A stretch of DNA of 64,000 nucleotides from Enterobacter sp. BIGb0383 (GTDB taxonomy: Bacteria > Pseudomonadota > Gammaproteobacteria > Enterobacterales > Enterobacteriaceae). The notes under the pieces were generated by a model. That model saw only the letters and a list, made by a program, of their open reading frames with translations, was not told the DNA's origin and did not search any database. The stretch's first letter is position 1, and each line of letters opens with the position of its first letter. A program made the position numbers and the translations under genes. Positions 27,422 through 36,632 of the stretch are shown here, in pieces. Location of the stretch: the NCBI RefSeq assembly GCF_003751845.1, contig NZ_RJKQ01000002.1, positions 1,116,001 to 1,180,000 on the forward strand. The letters are read 5' to 3'.

Positions 27422-27865
27422 TTACAGGATAATGCTTTCACCGCCTATCCTTGTTGTCATTTTCCACATCTGATCAGCAACTTCCCTGGATGTAGCCCAT
27501 TGAACAGATACATTATCCAAACCAGCTATTTTAAATGCAGCTAACTTTCGATGACCCAGAGTCTATATTTTACCTGCAGTATCCTGTAAAACCTTAATAG
27601 CAGGAAGATCAGCCGCTTTAAGAGTTCCGTTAGACAAAGCGGTAGCGTTATCCAGTACCGTATGCGCCTCTGTCTGATTTTTAATGGAGCTCTGCATGTA
27701 ATGAATATCTTTAGGGTTGAGCCTACACTTTGATAACCCCAGCAGGTCGATCCATGTAATAGGATTAGGAGTGTACTGGTAATTACTCACCCCACCCAAT
27801 ACCCCTATCGGGTCCAGATGCGAATCCGGTCCTTCCATGGCTCATAATATCAGATTCGGTTTTAA
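27422..27865 (-). pseudogene. Orphan Rhs C-terminal toxin tip, disrupted
   Basis: Starts with a relic of the conserved Rhs end. The RYYDP region has become a stop (TGA at 27850-27852) and a frameshift. Then in frame come DPIGVLGGVSNYQYTPNPIT and WIDLLGL, the junction after which Rhs tips vary. The tip reads SKCRLNPKDIHYMQSSIKNQ... and is interrupted by TAG at 27563-27565 after QDTAGKI. Beyond the stop the same frame continues 46 codons (TLGHRKLAAFKIAGLDNVSV...) to TAA at 27422. The stretch HRKLAAFKIAGLDNV resembles ParB/sulfiredoxin-like nuclease tips. One base change at the TAG (to Tyr) would restore the tip. Confidence 0.8.
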
Positions 27866-28085
27866 ATCACACAAAAATAAGCATCATAGTTCATATTCTA
27901 CCGCCATACCTCGGTAGTTTTATCTACAGAATGGCCAAGGTAACTGTCAGTATTGAAAACAATCAACATCAGTATTTCCCACACATTACCAAGCAAACTA
28001 AGATATTCTTTCATTGCAATAAAGCATGAGATATAATATTAATTTAGCTTGCAAAACAGCAAACCAAATAAAAGGAGGATGGTAA

Positions 28086-28676
28086 ATGACAAGAAGTGGT
28101 TTTTCCGAAGAAAGACAGATACGTGCGTTTTATACTAAAGATTTTGTCAGAGTATATCAGGCGTATTCAGACACTATTGCAGATAGCGCTTTAGAAAATG
28201 GAACATTCGTTTCACCACCTTTTAGTATGACAAGAATGACCTGGATTAAACCATCCTTTTTATGGATGATGTACCGTGCAGGATGGGGGATGAAAGACAA
28301 AGATCAAAAAAGAATTTTAGCAATTGATATATCACACAATGGCTTTAAAGAAATATTAGAACAGGGTATCACAAATCATTTCCTACCTGAAAACTACAAT
28401 TCTCCTTACACTTGGAAAAATAAAATCAGAGAAAGTAATGTTGTTGTGCAATGGGATCCAGAAAGAGATATACAATTGAACAAACTAAATTATCGCACAA
28501 TTCAAGTGGGACTAAGAGGTAATGCAGTCCAAAAATACGTCCAGGAATGGGTTTTAAACATTTCAGACATTACGAATCTTTCACATGACATTCATAATTT
28601 AGTGTTAAACGGTAGGATAGAAGAAGCTAATTTTAAGTTACCCAAGGAAAAACATTACGACTTCACTAACTTTTAG
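28086..28676 (+). CDS. DUF4291 family protein
   Basis: 196 residues, strong ribosome site (AAAGGAGGATGGTAA) and a TATAAT box at 28032-28037. It matches the DUF4291 family: QIRAFYTKDFVRVYQAYSDT, MTRMTWIKPSFLWMMYRAGW, VVVQWDPERD. Function is unknown; conserved Trp, Arg and His residues suggest an enzyme. It is very AT-rich and is the only plus-strand gene inside the Rhs region, placed between the live toxin/immunity pair and the dead one. It therefore probably arrived as cargo with a tip exchange. Confidence 0.85.
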   Translation: MTRSGFSEERQIRAFYTKDFVRVYQAYSDTIADSALENGTFVSPPFSMTRMTWIKPSFLWMMYRAGWGMKDKDQKRILAIDISHNGFKEILEQGITNHFLPENYNSPYTWKNKIRESNVVVQWDPERDIQLNKLNYRTIQVGLRGNAVQKYVQEWVLNISDITNLSHDIHNLVLNGRIEEANFKLPKEKHYDFTNF

Positions 28677-28715
28677 CAAAATACACATAGCCCTATATTA
28701 CAGGGCTATTTCCAT

Positions 28716-29222
28716 TTATAATAACCGATGTCTTTTCAATTGATTTATTGCATTATCTCTAATAACATCATTATCTGATATTGAAAGTTTAGTCAGTTTA
28801 TCTATAGCCTCTGGCGTTCCAATCTCCCCTAGAGCCCATATACACTTCACTGCTAAAGCGTAACTATCATCAAAATCTAGATAGTCAAATTTTTTCACAA
28901 TAGCCTTGTTAAGCGCATCAATGCTAGTCGGGGACTTTGCATCCTGTAATAAACTAGCTATATCTTCATGTTTGTAATGCCACGACTCCAACAATAAAGA
29001 ATTTAATTCCTTGATTGGATACCTCACATCTTTAAAAATAAAGATCAATGTAATCCCATCTTCTAGCAAATCTGGATCTTTATTATCACTAGCCTCTATC
29101 AATAGGTTACTTATAAATTCAGACGTACTTTTCCCCTCCAAAGAAAATCGTTCCTTCAACTCATCCCCTGATATTTTTTGAGAGTAAAAACCCTCTAATA
29201 ACATTGTATTATTTTCATTCAT
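28716..29222 (-). CDS. Probable immunity protein of the live Rhs toxin (HEAT-like)
   Basis: 168 residues, AT-rich, acidic. Its ATG overlaps the rhs stop (ATGA), the classical toxin-immunity junction. The C-terminal half is helical and looks like a HEAT-type repeat (YALAVKCIWALGEIGTPEAI, DKLTKLSISDNDVIRDNAINQL). I do not recognise a named immunity family. The assignment rests on position and small size. It should bind and block the toxin tip of the gene before it. Confidence 0.75.
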   Translation of the reverse strand: MNENNTMLLEGFYSQKISGDELKERFSLEGKSTSEFISNLLIEASDNKDPDLLEDGITLIFIFKDVRYPIKELNSLLLESWHYKHEDIASLLQDAKSPTSIDALNKAIVKKFDYLDFDDSYALAVKCIWALGEIGTPEAIDKLTKLSISDNDVIRDNAINQLKRHRLL

Positions 29223-32200
29223 TTCAAAATCTCTGCTATTTTTGTAAATTTATCTATTCCAGCATTGAACACATCAAGAGCTTTTCCTGTACCAAGCCCA
29301 ATGTTTAACTGCCCACGCTCACCTTTGAAATATGCATAAGAATTTTTCCACCCATCTTTTATGGTAGAAACAAATGGCATATCAGAAAATGCTCTTGTGA
29401 TCTTAGAGTTATCTCTAACACCGATGGCCTTCAAAGCATCAGTTGTACCAGATTTCAAATCAAAACGAACTAATATTCCCTTATATCCTTCCGAAAATGC
29501 TCTAGTTGGGGAAAGGAATGTCTCCGAGGTGCCTCGTAATTTTCCGGTTTTTAGCAAATGCTTAAAGTCATCAGGATGCATCGACCTATAGTAAGTTTCA
29601 GTATTTTTTAATGGGCAACCCGCCAACCCAAAAGGATCAACCCACCCCACCGGATTATGCACATACCCGTAATTACTCTCCCCGCCCAGTACCCCTATCG
29701 GGTCCGGCGAGATATAGCAACCACCGTCCGGGTCATAATAACGAAATCGGTTATAACATAACCCACTTTCACTGTCACGGTACTGCCCGGCAAAGCCAAG
29801 GCCCGGATCGGGGCTGTCATCATTGACGGTACGGCGACCCCACAGCGTCGCCTTCGGCGGCTGCCAGCGCAGCACCCCGTCATCACCATAGAGCGCCTGT
29901 GGCGCACCGTTCTGGTCGCTGGTAACAAAGTCCGTTTCCCATTTTTCGGGGGTAATCTGCCTCTGCTGAACCAGCAGCTCCCAGCCGTTATGCACCCAGT
30001 GACGGCGGGAAACACACTCCCCATTGCGGTAGTGGCGAACTTCCGCTGGCTGGTCGCCATCCCACAGAAAACGCACCTCCTCGTCTCCGCAGCGTTTGCT
30101 GATACGGCGGCCAAAGCTGTCATAGCGATATTCCCAGCGTTTACCGTCCGGGGTCTCAAGCTGTCGAAGCTGGTTGCGGCTGTCCCAGCGGTAGTGCCAG
30201 GCCTGCCCCCGGAAACCGGGCTGCACCCGCTGTCTGTTGACCAGCCTTCCGGCCCGGTCGTAACGGTAGTGGGTATCATCCTGCTGAACCAGCCGTCCTG
30301 CCTGCCAGTCCGCCAGCCGTCCGGCATCCTGCGGCTGGCCGCTGCGGGTATAGCCATACCGCTCTTCCACCGTGGTATTGCGGTCCGGTCCCGCCGTGAA
30401 CACCGACAGCACCCGTCCGCTGGTATCCAGCTCAAACCCCGTCGCCTGGCGGTTATGGCGGACAGCTTTCAGGTTCCCCGCACCATCATAGCGATACTCC
30501 CGGGTCTGGTCCGCCTGGAGTCGTCCGTCCTGCTGCTGGCCGCTACTTTCCCGGGTGAGCCAGCCCATCAGGTTATACTCTCTGGCGCGGGCAAACTCGC
30601 CTGCGCTGCGGGTTGCCTCCCGGCCCGCCGCATCCCGGGTCAGCGTCAGCGCCGCCCCGTCCGGCAGCACGACCTCCTGCAGCTCCCCGGTTTTGCTGTA
30701 GCGGTACAGGCTGGTCAGCTCTGCGTCCTCTTCGGACCACTGCAGCGTCCGGCTCACCGTGCGTGCCGTGTCGTCAAACGCACGCCGGATATGCTGTTCG
30801 TTATGCCACTCCGCCACCACCCGGTCGCGGTCGTCATACTCAAACCGGCTCTCGTTCTCTCCCGACGTCACCGCCGTCAGGCGGCCTGCGGTATCGTACT
30901 GATAATCCGTACTCTCATCACCGCTACTTTCACGCAGCAGCAGGCCGCGACCGTCATACACAAAGTGCCGGGATTCGCCTTCGCCGTTAATGACCGCAAT
31001 ACAGAGTCCGTCCTCATCATATTCATAGCGCGTCTGCGTCCCGGCCATATCCCGCTCGCGCACTACCTGGCCTGCCGCATCCAGCCACCACTGCCACCGG
31101 TTCCCGTCCGGGCCGATGACCGCTGTCAGCTGCTGACTCTCTTTGTCGTAGTCGTAACGCCAGCAACGTCCCTCGGCATCGGTCCGTGACACCAGCAGGT
31201 CGAACGGGCCAAACTCCTGCCGCCACAGCGCGCCGTTGCCGTCGGTATAGCTCACCAGGTTGTGATGTTTATCGTAGTGTCGCCGCTCTTCACGCTCATC
31301 CGGGCGGATCAGCTGCTCCGGAAGCTTCCAGCTCTCCCGCCGGTAACCCAGACCAAAGCGGGCGCCGTCCGGTCCCTGCAACTGCACGACCCGGTCCTGC
31401 CTGTCGTAGCGTAGCTGCTGCGTGCGACCTTCCGCATCCGTGGTGCTGAGCAGGCGCCTGCGGTGGTCGTAGTTCAGACGCGCCTGAACGTCCCCGGCCT
31501 GGTCACTGACTTCGGTCAGCAGCCCGTACCGGTTCCAGCTAAAGCGCATTTCACCGGCATCCGGGCCGGTCAGTTTTTCCGGATTACCGGCCTCGTCAAA
31601 TACCCAGTCCCAGCTGCGCCCGAGCGGATCGCTGAAGCCGCACAGACGTTCATTCTCATCATAATCGTATGACCAGACCCCGCCGCTACCGTCGGTAAAG
31701 GTGGTGACCAGGCCGGACTCCTCCAGATAGCTGAACTCGACCACCCGACCGGCCGGAGAGACCTCCCGCAGCAGATTGCCGTAGTCGTCATACTCGTAGC
31801 GGGTGATATGACCGAGAGGAGATTTCGCCCAGCTCATCAGATGAAGATCGTTAAAACCATATTCGCTGCGCTGGCCCTGGCCGTCGGTCATCGCCACCCG
31901 GTCGGGTAAATAATCAAAGCGGGCAGTTAAAAAACCACCGGCACAGGTGGTATAGACACATCGTCCTTTCGCGTCATACTCATAGCGCGCCCAGGTCTTG
32001 TCATTATCATGCCAGCGGGTCAGACGCCCTGCGCGGTCATACTCGTAATACAGGTGCCAGGCGTGGATCGCATCCGCTTCGATCAGTTGGTGTTTGTCGT
32101 CCTGCGTATAGCTGGCGAGGAAGATATTCTGAGCGCCATCGCTGCGGGTAATACGCTGCAGATACTCTCCCTGCCATATCAAGGTTAGCTCGATACCGTC

Positions 32201-33496
32201 GCTGTGACGGACGTGGCGCAGGAAGCCCTGGCGATCGCGGATAAACTCGATGCGGTTCTCATGGGTGTCATAAATGGCCGACAGCAGTCGCCGATCGCCT
32301 TCAGGTACCGTAAAGGCACGCCAGCTGCGCGTATCCCGATTCCACAGATGGAACCCATCTTCCCGCCGCTCAAGGACAAACTCCGGATAGTGAGGGCTGA
32401 AGACCCGCTGCTGATCCTGATGGAAGGTAAAGTCGATGTCATACCCACCGGCGAGCGTAATGACAACGGTCTCCTCCAGCCCTTCCCGACTGACACAGGC
32501 CGCCTCGCTCCAGCTGTCATGCCAGCCTTTACCGGGCAGCCCCTGATGGGCCGATCCCGTGCGATACGTTCGTTCAAAGACCAGCGGCAATGTTTGTCCG
32601 AGTTCAAAATCAATGCGCTGTTCGATCACCTCCCCGCTGGCGATGTAGACGGGGTCTTTCTTGAAGGCTTTGGCGGCCTCTTTTACGCGTGCCAGGCCTT
32701 TATTTTTCATAAACGCCTTCGAGGCACATTTGGCTTTTTGCGCGGCCCGCCGGGCAATAAATGTGGCCCCTGCTCGCGCCCCTTTAACCACGGCTCGAGG
32801 GCCTTTTATAAACAGCTTGCCGAGGCCTTTGAACAACCCCCGACTGGGGGGAACCAGAAACTCCACCGCGATCAGGAGCGCTTTTTCCCACCAGCTGAAT
32901 TCATCTGCGACATCCAGGCATTTCTGTTGACCGGCACCAAAGAAGACCGTCGCCGCGCCCTCTTTAATGGTCGCACCGCAGACGGCCTGGTCGTCAACAC
33001 GGGCCGCCGGATGGTCGTTGACATAGACGCTATCGCTGCCCAGCGCGATAAGCTGCGGGGAGTTATGTTTGGTACAGATAACAACATCGACCTCCGCGCG
33101 CGATACCCGCTGCTTCTCGACGTACACGTTGTCAGAGCCACTGTCGACAGTGCCAAAATCCGGGGTAACGCTGTCCACCATCGCCGATACTCTGCCTGAG
33201 ACGGAGGAGATCAAATCACCCGCAGCAAAGACGGCCACCGCCCCCACCACAGCAATGGCCAGCCCACCGGTTACGCCAATCAGGGCAACGGCAACCGCCG
33301 CCACGGCGGCGGCGACCAGAGCCCCGGCAATCGCTCCGGCCATCGCACCGAGAAAGCTTTTATGTTTGATTTTTTTCTTCGGCGAGGTCGGCGGCTTCCC
33401 CTGGCCGGGCGCTGGACGATCGGTGGGCGGATTAGGCCGGTTACCGGCGTGGATCGCCCCGACGCGGGCGACCCTGTTGATGATGTCGTTGAGCAT
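29219..33496 (-). CDS. rhs: Rhs polymorphic toxin, T6SS effector with PAAR and ART-like tip
   Basis: 1,425 residues. Two to three hydrophobic helices (49-92) form the part normally shielded by an Eag chaperone. A PAAR-like tip domain spans about 107-190 (DNVYVEKQRVSRAEVDVVIC, DHPAARVDDQAVCGATIKEG). Rhs/YD repeats fill about 290-1,255, forming the cocoon. The conserved end is RYYDPDGGCYISPDPIGVLGG followed by NPVGWVDPFGL, after which cleavage is expected (about residue 1,291). The variable tip of 134 residues (29222-29623) is AT-rich and begins with a pattern like ADP-ribosyltransferases: TYYRSMHPDDFKHLLKTGKL, then SETFLSPTRAFSEGY. It could resemble EF-Tu-modifying or other ART tips, but I cannot prove it. 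Operon order hcp-vgrG-eagR-rhs-immunity. Confidence 0.93.
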   Translation of the reverse strand: MLNDIINRVARVGAIHAGNRPNPPTDRPAPGQGKPPTSPKKKIKHKSFLGAMAGAIAGALVAAAVAAVAVALIGVTGGLAIAVVGAVAVFAAGDLISSVSGRVSAMVDSVTPDFGTVDSGSDNVYVEKQRVSRAEVDVVICTKHNSPQLIALGSDSVYVNDHPAARVDDQAVCGATIKEGAATVFFGAGQQKCLDVADEFSWWEKALLIAVEFLVPPSRGLFKGLGKLFIKGPRAVVKGARAGATFIARRAAQKAKCASKAFMKNKGLARVKEAAKAFKKDPVYIASGEVIEQRIDFELGQTLPLVFERTYRTGSAHQGLPGKGWHDSWSEAACVSREGLEETVVITLAGGYDIDFTFHQDQQRVFSPHYPEFVLERREDGFHLWNRDTRSWRAFTVPEGDRRLLSAIYDTHENRIEFIRDRQGFLRHVRHSDGIELTLIWQGEYLQRITRSDGAQNIFLASYTQDDKHQLIEADAIHAWHLYYEYDRAGRLTRWHDNDKTWARYEYDAKGRCVYTTCAGGFLTARFDYLPDRVAMTDGQGQRSEYGFNDLHLMSWAKSPLGHITRYEYDDYGNLLREVSPAGRVVEFSYLEESGLVTTFTDGSGGVWSYDYDENERLCGFSDPLGRSWDWVFDEAGNPEKLTGPDAGEMRFSWNRYGLLTEVSDQAGDVQARLNYDHRRRLLSTTDAEGRTQQLRYDRQDRVVQLQGPDGARFGLGYRRESWKLPEQLIRPDEREERRHYDKHHNLVSYTDGNGALWRQEFGPFDLLVSRTDAEGRCWRYDYDKESQQLTAVIGPDGNRWQWWLDAAGQVVRERDMAGTQTRYEYDEDGLCIAVINGEGESRHFVYDGRGLLLRESSGDESTDYQYDTAGRLTAVTSGENESRFEYDDRDRVVAEWHNEQHIRRAFDDTARTVSRTLQWSEEDAELTSLYRYSKTGELQEVVLPDGAALTLTRDAAGREATRSAGEFARAREYNLMGWLTRESSGQQQDGRLQADQTREYRYDGAGNLKAVRHNRQATGFELDTSGRVLSVFTAGPDRNTTVEERYGYTRSGQPQDAGRLADWQAGRLVQQDDTHYRYDRAGRLVNRQRVQPGFRGQAWHYRWDSRNQLRQLETPDGKRWEYRYDSFGRRISKRCGDEEVRFLWDGDQPAEVRHYRNGECVSRRHWVHNGWELLVQQRQITPEKWETDFVTSDQNGAPQALYGDDGVLRWQPPKATLWGRRTVNDDSPDPGLGFAGQYRDSESGLCYNRFRYYDPDGGCYISPDPIGVLGGESNYGYVHNPVGWVDPFGLAGCPLKNTETYYRSMHPDDFKHLLKTGKLRGTSETFLSPTRAFSEGYKGILVRFDLKSGTTDALKAIGVRDNSKITRAFSDMPFVSTIKDGWKNSYAYFKGERGQLNIGLGTGKALDVFNAGIDKFTKIAEILK

Positions 33497-33507
33497 CGTG
33501 ACTCCTT

Positions 33508-33915
33508 TCAGGATGCGGCTTTAAAGGTCTCGATAATCGCCAGTAGCGCATCGCGTTGCTCATCGCGCAGTTCCCCTGCGGCGGTGATCGTAAAGGTCAG
33601 CAGCAGCTCACCGCGCACCTGCATTATCACCACCTGGTGCATAGGCCCTTCCGGTGAGCGCCAGCTGTACTCAAGGCCACGCGCGGGCTGCTGATCCAGC
33701 ATCAGTTCCCAGCTGGCCCGCTCTTTGTAACCTTTAAGATGGGCGGAAAACTGCTCCAGAGTTTGCTGATAGACGGTTTCCGGCGACAGGCCGAACTCGA
33801 CCGGCGTGCGGTTTACCACCAGGTTGGCGGTATCCCCCGGCATCACAAAGACATGCAGCGACTCATCGCGCCAGCCCGTCGGGATAGCAAGAGATCCTTC
33901 ATTCATCTGGTACAT
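33508..33915 (-). CDS. Eag-type chaperone (DUF1795/DcrB-like) for the Rhs effector
   Basis: 135 residues of the DUF1795 family: NEGSLAIPTGWRDESLHVF at the start, then a DcrB/Mog1-like fold. EagR proteins bind the N-terminal membrane helices of Rhs effectors and help load them on VgrG. It sits between vgrG (9 bp) and rhs (11 bp), the fixed place for this chaperone. Cytoplasmic. Starts at ATG 33915; a second ATG is three codons on. Confidence 0.9.
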   Translation of the reverse strand: MYQMNEGSLAIPTGWRDESLHVFVMPGDTANLVVNRTPVEFGLSPETVYQQTLEQFSAHLKGYKERASWELMLDQQPARGLEYSWRSPEGPMHQVVIMQVRGELLLTFTITAAGELRDEQRDALLAIIETFKAAS

Positions 33916-33924
33916 ACACTCTCC

Positions 33925-35778
33925 TTAGTTTAAATCGATGCGTACGCCGTTCAGCACAATGCTGTTGCCGGTGATCGAGATGTTGCCTTCGTTATCTATC
34001 GCGATATATCCCCCGGCAGTGGCAACCAGGATCCCCGCCTCCTGAGATTGAATGGCGATATCGTTTTTCACCTGTAGCGAAGCGTTGTCGTCGACAAGGG
34101 TGGTTAAGTTTTTGCTGACGGCGATAGTCTGGTCGCCCTGAACTTCAGTGACCTGGTTCTGCACTACGGAGACGGTCTGATTGCGCTGGACGATCACCGT
34201 CTGGTCCTGACCGATATTTTCGGTGTGATCGACATTGACAGAGGTACTGCGGTTATTAAGCACCACGGTGTTCATGTCCTTCTGCCCGTGGATAAAGATC
34301 TCTTCTTTACCCGCTTCATCCTCAAAGCGCAGTTCGTTAAACCCGGTCCCTTTGTGGGTCTGGGTGCGCAGGGTGGTGCGGGTTTTACCCGCCGGTAGCG
34401 GATAAGGCGCGAGATTGGTGGCATGAAAAGTGCGCCCGGTCACAATCGGCTGATCCGGGTCGCCTTCGAGGAAGCTCACCACCACTTCGTGTCCGACACG
34501 CGGGATCGCCATCATCCCGTACTGGCCGCCCGCCCAGCCCTGGCTGACGCGGACCCAGCATGAGCTCTGATCATCACTGGTGCCGTAGCGATCCCACGGA
34601 AACTGGACTTTGATCCGTCCGTACTGGTCGCAGTAGATCTCTTCTCCTGCCGGGCCGGTAACGACAGCGATCTGCGGCCCGTCGACCATCGGCTTGTGGG
34701 GTATCTGCGGTCGCCAGGTGCTGGCGGCTTTGATCACGTCAAAGCTGTTGTTCAGGGTGGTCGGCTCGCTGCCACCTTCCTCTTCCAGGGCCTGCGGCTG
34801 GCGGCCCACATGCACCACGCCCACCACCTGCCAGGCAATATTCAGCGTCAGGCTGGGATGTTCAGTCAGCAGGAAACCGTAGCCCGGGCGCAGCGCCGCG
34901 CAGTTGGATTCACCCTGGCCGGTGGCGGCATCGTTACGCAGGGCGTCAAGGCGGAACCCGGTAAAGGCTTTCCCGCTCGGATCCCGCTTAAAGCGACCGG
35001 GATAGTCGAAGTGTTCGTACTGTTCCCGCTGATGGTCCAGGCTGTTACTTATTTTTTTATGAGAAAGACCGTAGGCCGGGGTTTTAAAGCTGTAATCTTT
35101 CAGCTCCACGCCTGCGGTGCTGACCGCCTCGGCGTAGCGGAAGCGACGGACAAAGGCCCCGTGGGCAAGGCCCTGGCTGGCGAGATTAAAGAACAGCGGC
35201 TCGCCTTTTTCCAGGGCTCCGGCGTCATCAGAGAAGACCACCCGGTGTTTCCCTGCCTCGTACTCATGGAACCAGTACATGCCCTCTTCGGCCGCCAGGC
35301 GGTTGATAAAGTCGAGGTCGCTCTCCCGGTACTGAACGCAGTATTCCCGCGCCGCATGGTCATGGCGCAGGGCAAAGGCAAAATCGGTGATACCCGCTTC
35401 CTGCAGCAGGCTGCTGATAATTTCGTCCGGTTTTTTGGCCTGGAAGATGCGGGCGTTGGTGCGCAGGCTGGTACGCCAGAGGGCCGGGCGCACTTCCGCC
35501 TGATAGCGGGTGCGGCGAAAGCCGGTATCGCCCTGGGTAAAGCGGCTGACGATGCCGCTGATACGCCGCTGGAGGATGCCGTCGTACCACACCTGCAGTT
35601 CGCATGCCTGGTCGAGGATCAGACCAAAATCAATCCCCGGCTGGGGGCTGGCGAGATTAATCGACAGGGAAAAGGGCGTGTTCAGCGCTTCCCGTAGTTC
35701 AAAATCCACAACGACAAAGGTGCTCGCCGGCAGGTCGCCCAGCGTCACCGTAAACTGAAGTCCCGTAAGGTTTGCCAC
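33925..35778 (-). CDS. vgrG: Type VI secretion spike protein VgrG (TssI)
   Basis: 617 residues, GTG start with AAGGAGATAAACG before it. The gp27-like base runs from 1 to about 380 ([60 protein letters not shown]). The OB/gp5 part follows ([35 protein letters not shown]), and the end is a needle of beta repeats ([20 protein letters not shown]). No extra effector domain is fused. It caps the Hcp tube and carries the PAAR-Rhs effector encoded two genes on. Confidence 0.95.
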   Translation of the reverse strand: MANLTGLQFTVTLGDLPASTFVVVDFELREALNTPFSLSINLASPQPGIDFGLILDQACELQVWYDGILQRRISGIVSRFTQGDTGFRRTRYQAEVRPALWRTSLRTNARIFQAKKPDEIISSLLQEAGITDFAFALRHDHAAREYCVQYRESDLDFINRLAAEEGMYWFHEYEAGKHRVVFSDDAGALEKGEPLFFNLASQGLAHGAFVRRFRYAEAVSTAGVELKDYSFKTPAYGLSHKKISNSLDHQREQYEHFDYPGRFKRDPSGKAFTGFRLDALRNDAATGQGESNCAALRPGYGFLLTEHPSLTLNIAWQVVGVVHVGRQPQALEEEGGSEPTTLNNSFDVIKAASTWRPQIPHKPMVDGPQIAVVTGPAGEEIYCDQYGRIKVQFPWDRYGTSDDQSSCWVRVSQGWAGGQYGMMAIPRVGHEVVVSFLEGDPDQPIVTGRTFHATNLAPYPLPAGKTRTTLRTQTHKGTGFNELRFEDEAGKEEIFIHGQKDMNTVVLNNRSTSVNVDHTENIGQDQTVIVQRNQTVSVVQNQVTEVQGDQTIAVSKNLTTLVDDNASLQVKNDIAIQSQEAGILVATAGGYIAIDNEGNISITGNSIVLNGVRIDLN

Positions 35779-35809
35779 CGTTTATCTCCTTATATCGCGG
35801 TAAAAGAAA

Positions 35810-35830
35810 ATCCCGGGCCGCAGCCCGGGA
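35810..35830 (-). terminator. Terminator/attenuator between hcp and vgrG
   Basis: TCCCGGGC / GCCCGGGA stem; on the minus strand it is followed by TTTTCTTTTACC. It lies 8 bp after the hcp stop, so hcp can be made in excess while vgrG-eagR-rhs depend on readthrough. Confidence 0.75.
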
Positions 35831-35837
35831 GCATGGC

Positions 35838-36356
35838 TTACGCTTCGATCGGCGCACGCCAGTCGTCAGAGCCGGAGGTGCCGGCGACGGTGTGTTCCCA
35901 GTCGATTTTGCGGTAGGCCACGGAAACTTCGATCAGCTGAGTGAAGTCAGATTTCTGCGGGTCCTGGCAGTGCGGCATCTGGCAGTCGATATCCACGATG
36001 GTCGCGTCGGTCAGGGTGGTAGAGAAGAAGTGCTCCTGCTTACCTTCCACGGAGGTGCGGTACCATTTCAGGGTGATGGTCGGCAGCATCTCGCCGGAGG
36101 CCAGGGCGTTGTACATCAGCGGAACGGCTTTGTTCAGCGCGACGGTAAATTTAAACGGTTTGTGTACGCGCTGGCCGGACGGCTGGCCGGACTGCGGGTC
36201 CGTCGGAACGGTGACCACGTGTTTAAATTCCTGGACCAGCATCTCGTCTTCGTGACCTTCGACATAGATGTTGCCGACGGAGTCGGAGGTGAAGGCACCG
36301 GCGGTAATGTTGCCCTGAGTTTTACCTTCAATACTGATATAACATGGGGTTGGCAT
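35838..36356 (-). CDS. hcp: Type VI secretion tube protein Hcp (TssD)
   Basis: 172 residues of the Hcp family (MPTPCYISIEGKTQGNITAG; VHKPFKFTVALNKAVPLMYN; ATIVDIDCQMPHCQDPQKSD). Hexameric rings of Hcp stack to form the expelled tube. Strong ribosome site AAGGAGCATATT before ATG 36356. First gene of the effector cluster; a hairpin after it and a direct repeat upstream suggest separate control. No sheath or baseplate genes are in the window, so the apparatus must be encoded elsewhere. Confidence 0.95.
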   Translation of the reverse strand: MPTPCYISIEGKTQGNITAGAFTSDSVGNIYVEGHEDEMLVQEFKHVVTVPTDPQSGQPSGQRVHKPFKFTVALNKAVPLMYNALASGEMLPTITLKWYRTSVEGKQEHFFSTTLTDATIVDIDCQMPHCQDPQKSDFTQLIEVSVAYRKIDWEHTVAGTSGSDDWRAPIEA

Positions 36357-36483
36357 AATATGCTCCTTGCTTGTTTTTACGTGGGTTTAACTACTCACGA
36401 TGTAGAAAGCAATTTGCGTGCCAATTTTTAAGGCATTGATTTTTAACAAAATAAAAAAATAAATTAGTTTTTCAAACGACCTT

Positions 36484-36573
36484 TTGAGCAAGAAGTTGCG
36501 CAAACCATTCAGATTCACGGCGTTTATTGCCAAAAAAGTGATTTGTGCTGAAAGTTGAGCAAGAAGTTGCGCA
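36484..36573. repeat. Direct repeat of 19 bp upstream of hcp
   Basis: TTGAGCAAGAAGTTGCGCA occurs exactly twice, at 36484-36502 and 36555-36573 (71-bp period), in the 276-bp AT-rich gap between divergent hcp and the AraC gene. Exact 19-bp identity in non-coding DNA points to a protein-binding site or a duplication footprint. The gap holds no other gene that I can support. Confidence 0.75.
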
Positions 36574-36632
36574 GAATGCGCAGATATAGCGAAAGACAAA
36601 AAATGCTATTTCCATAGCCGATGAGGACGCCC

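Noticed and set aside
29990-31189. 399-codon open frame opposite the Rhs core
   Set aside because: Produced by the repetitive YD-repeat DNA on the other strand.
26850-36632. T6SS structural genes
   Set aside because: Only hcp, vgrG, chaperone, effector and immunity genes are present; no sheath, baseplate or ClpV frames.
20304-36632. A transposon or integrative element carrying the island
   Set aside because: No transposase, integrase or flanking terminal repeats could be found; the change of content looks like homologous exchange at the borders.
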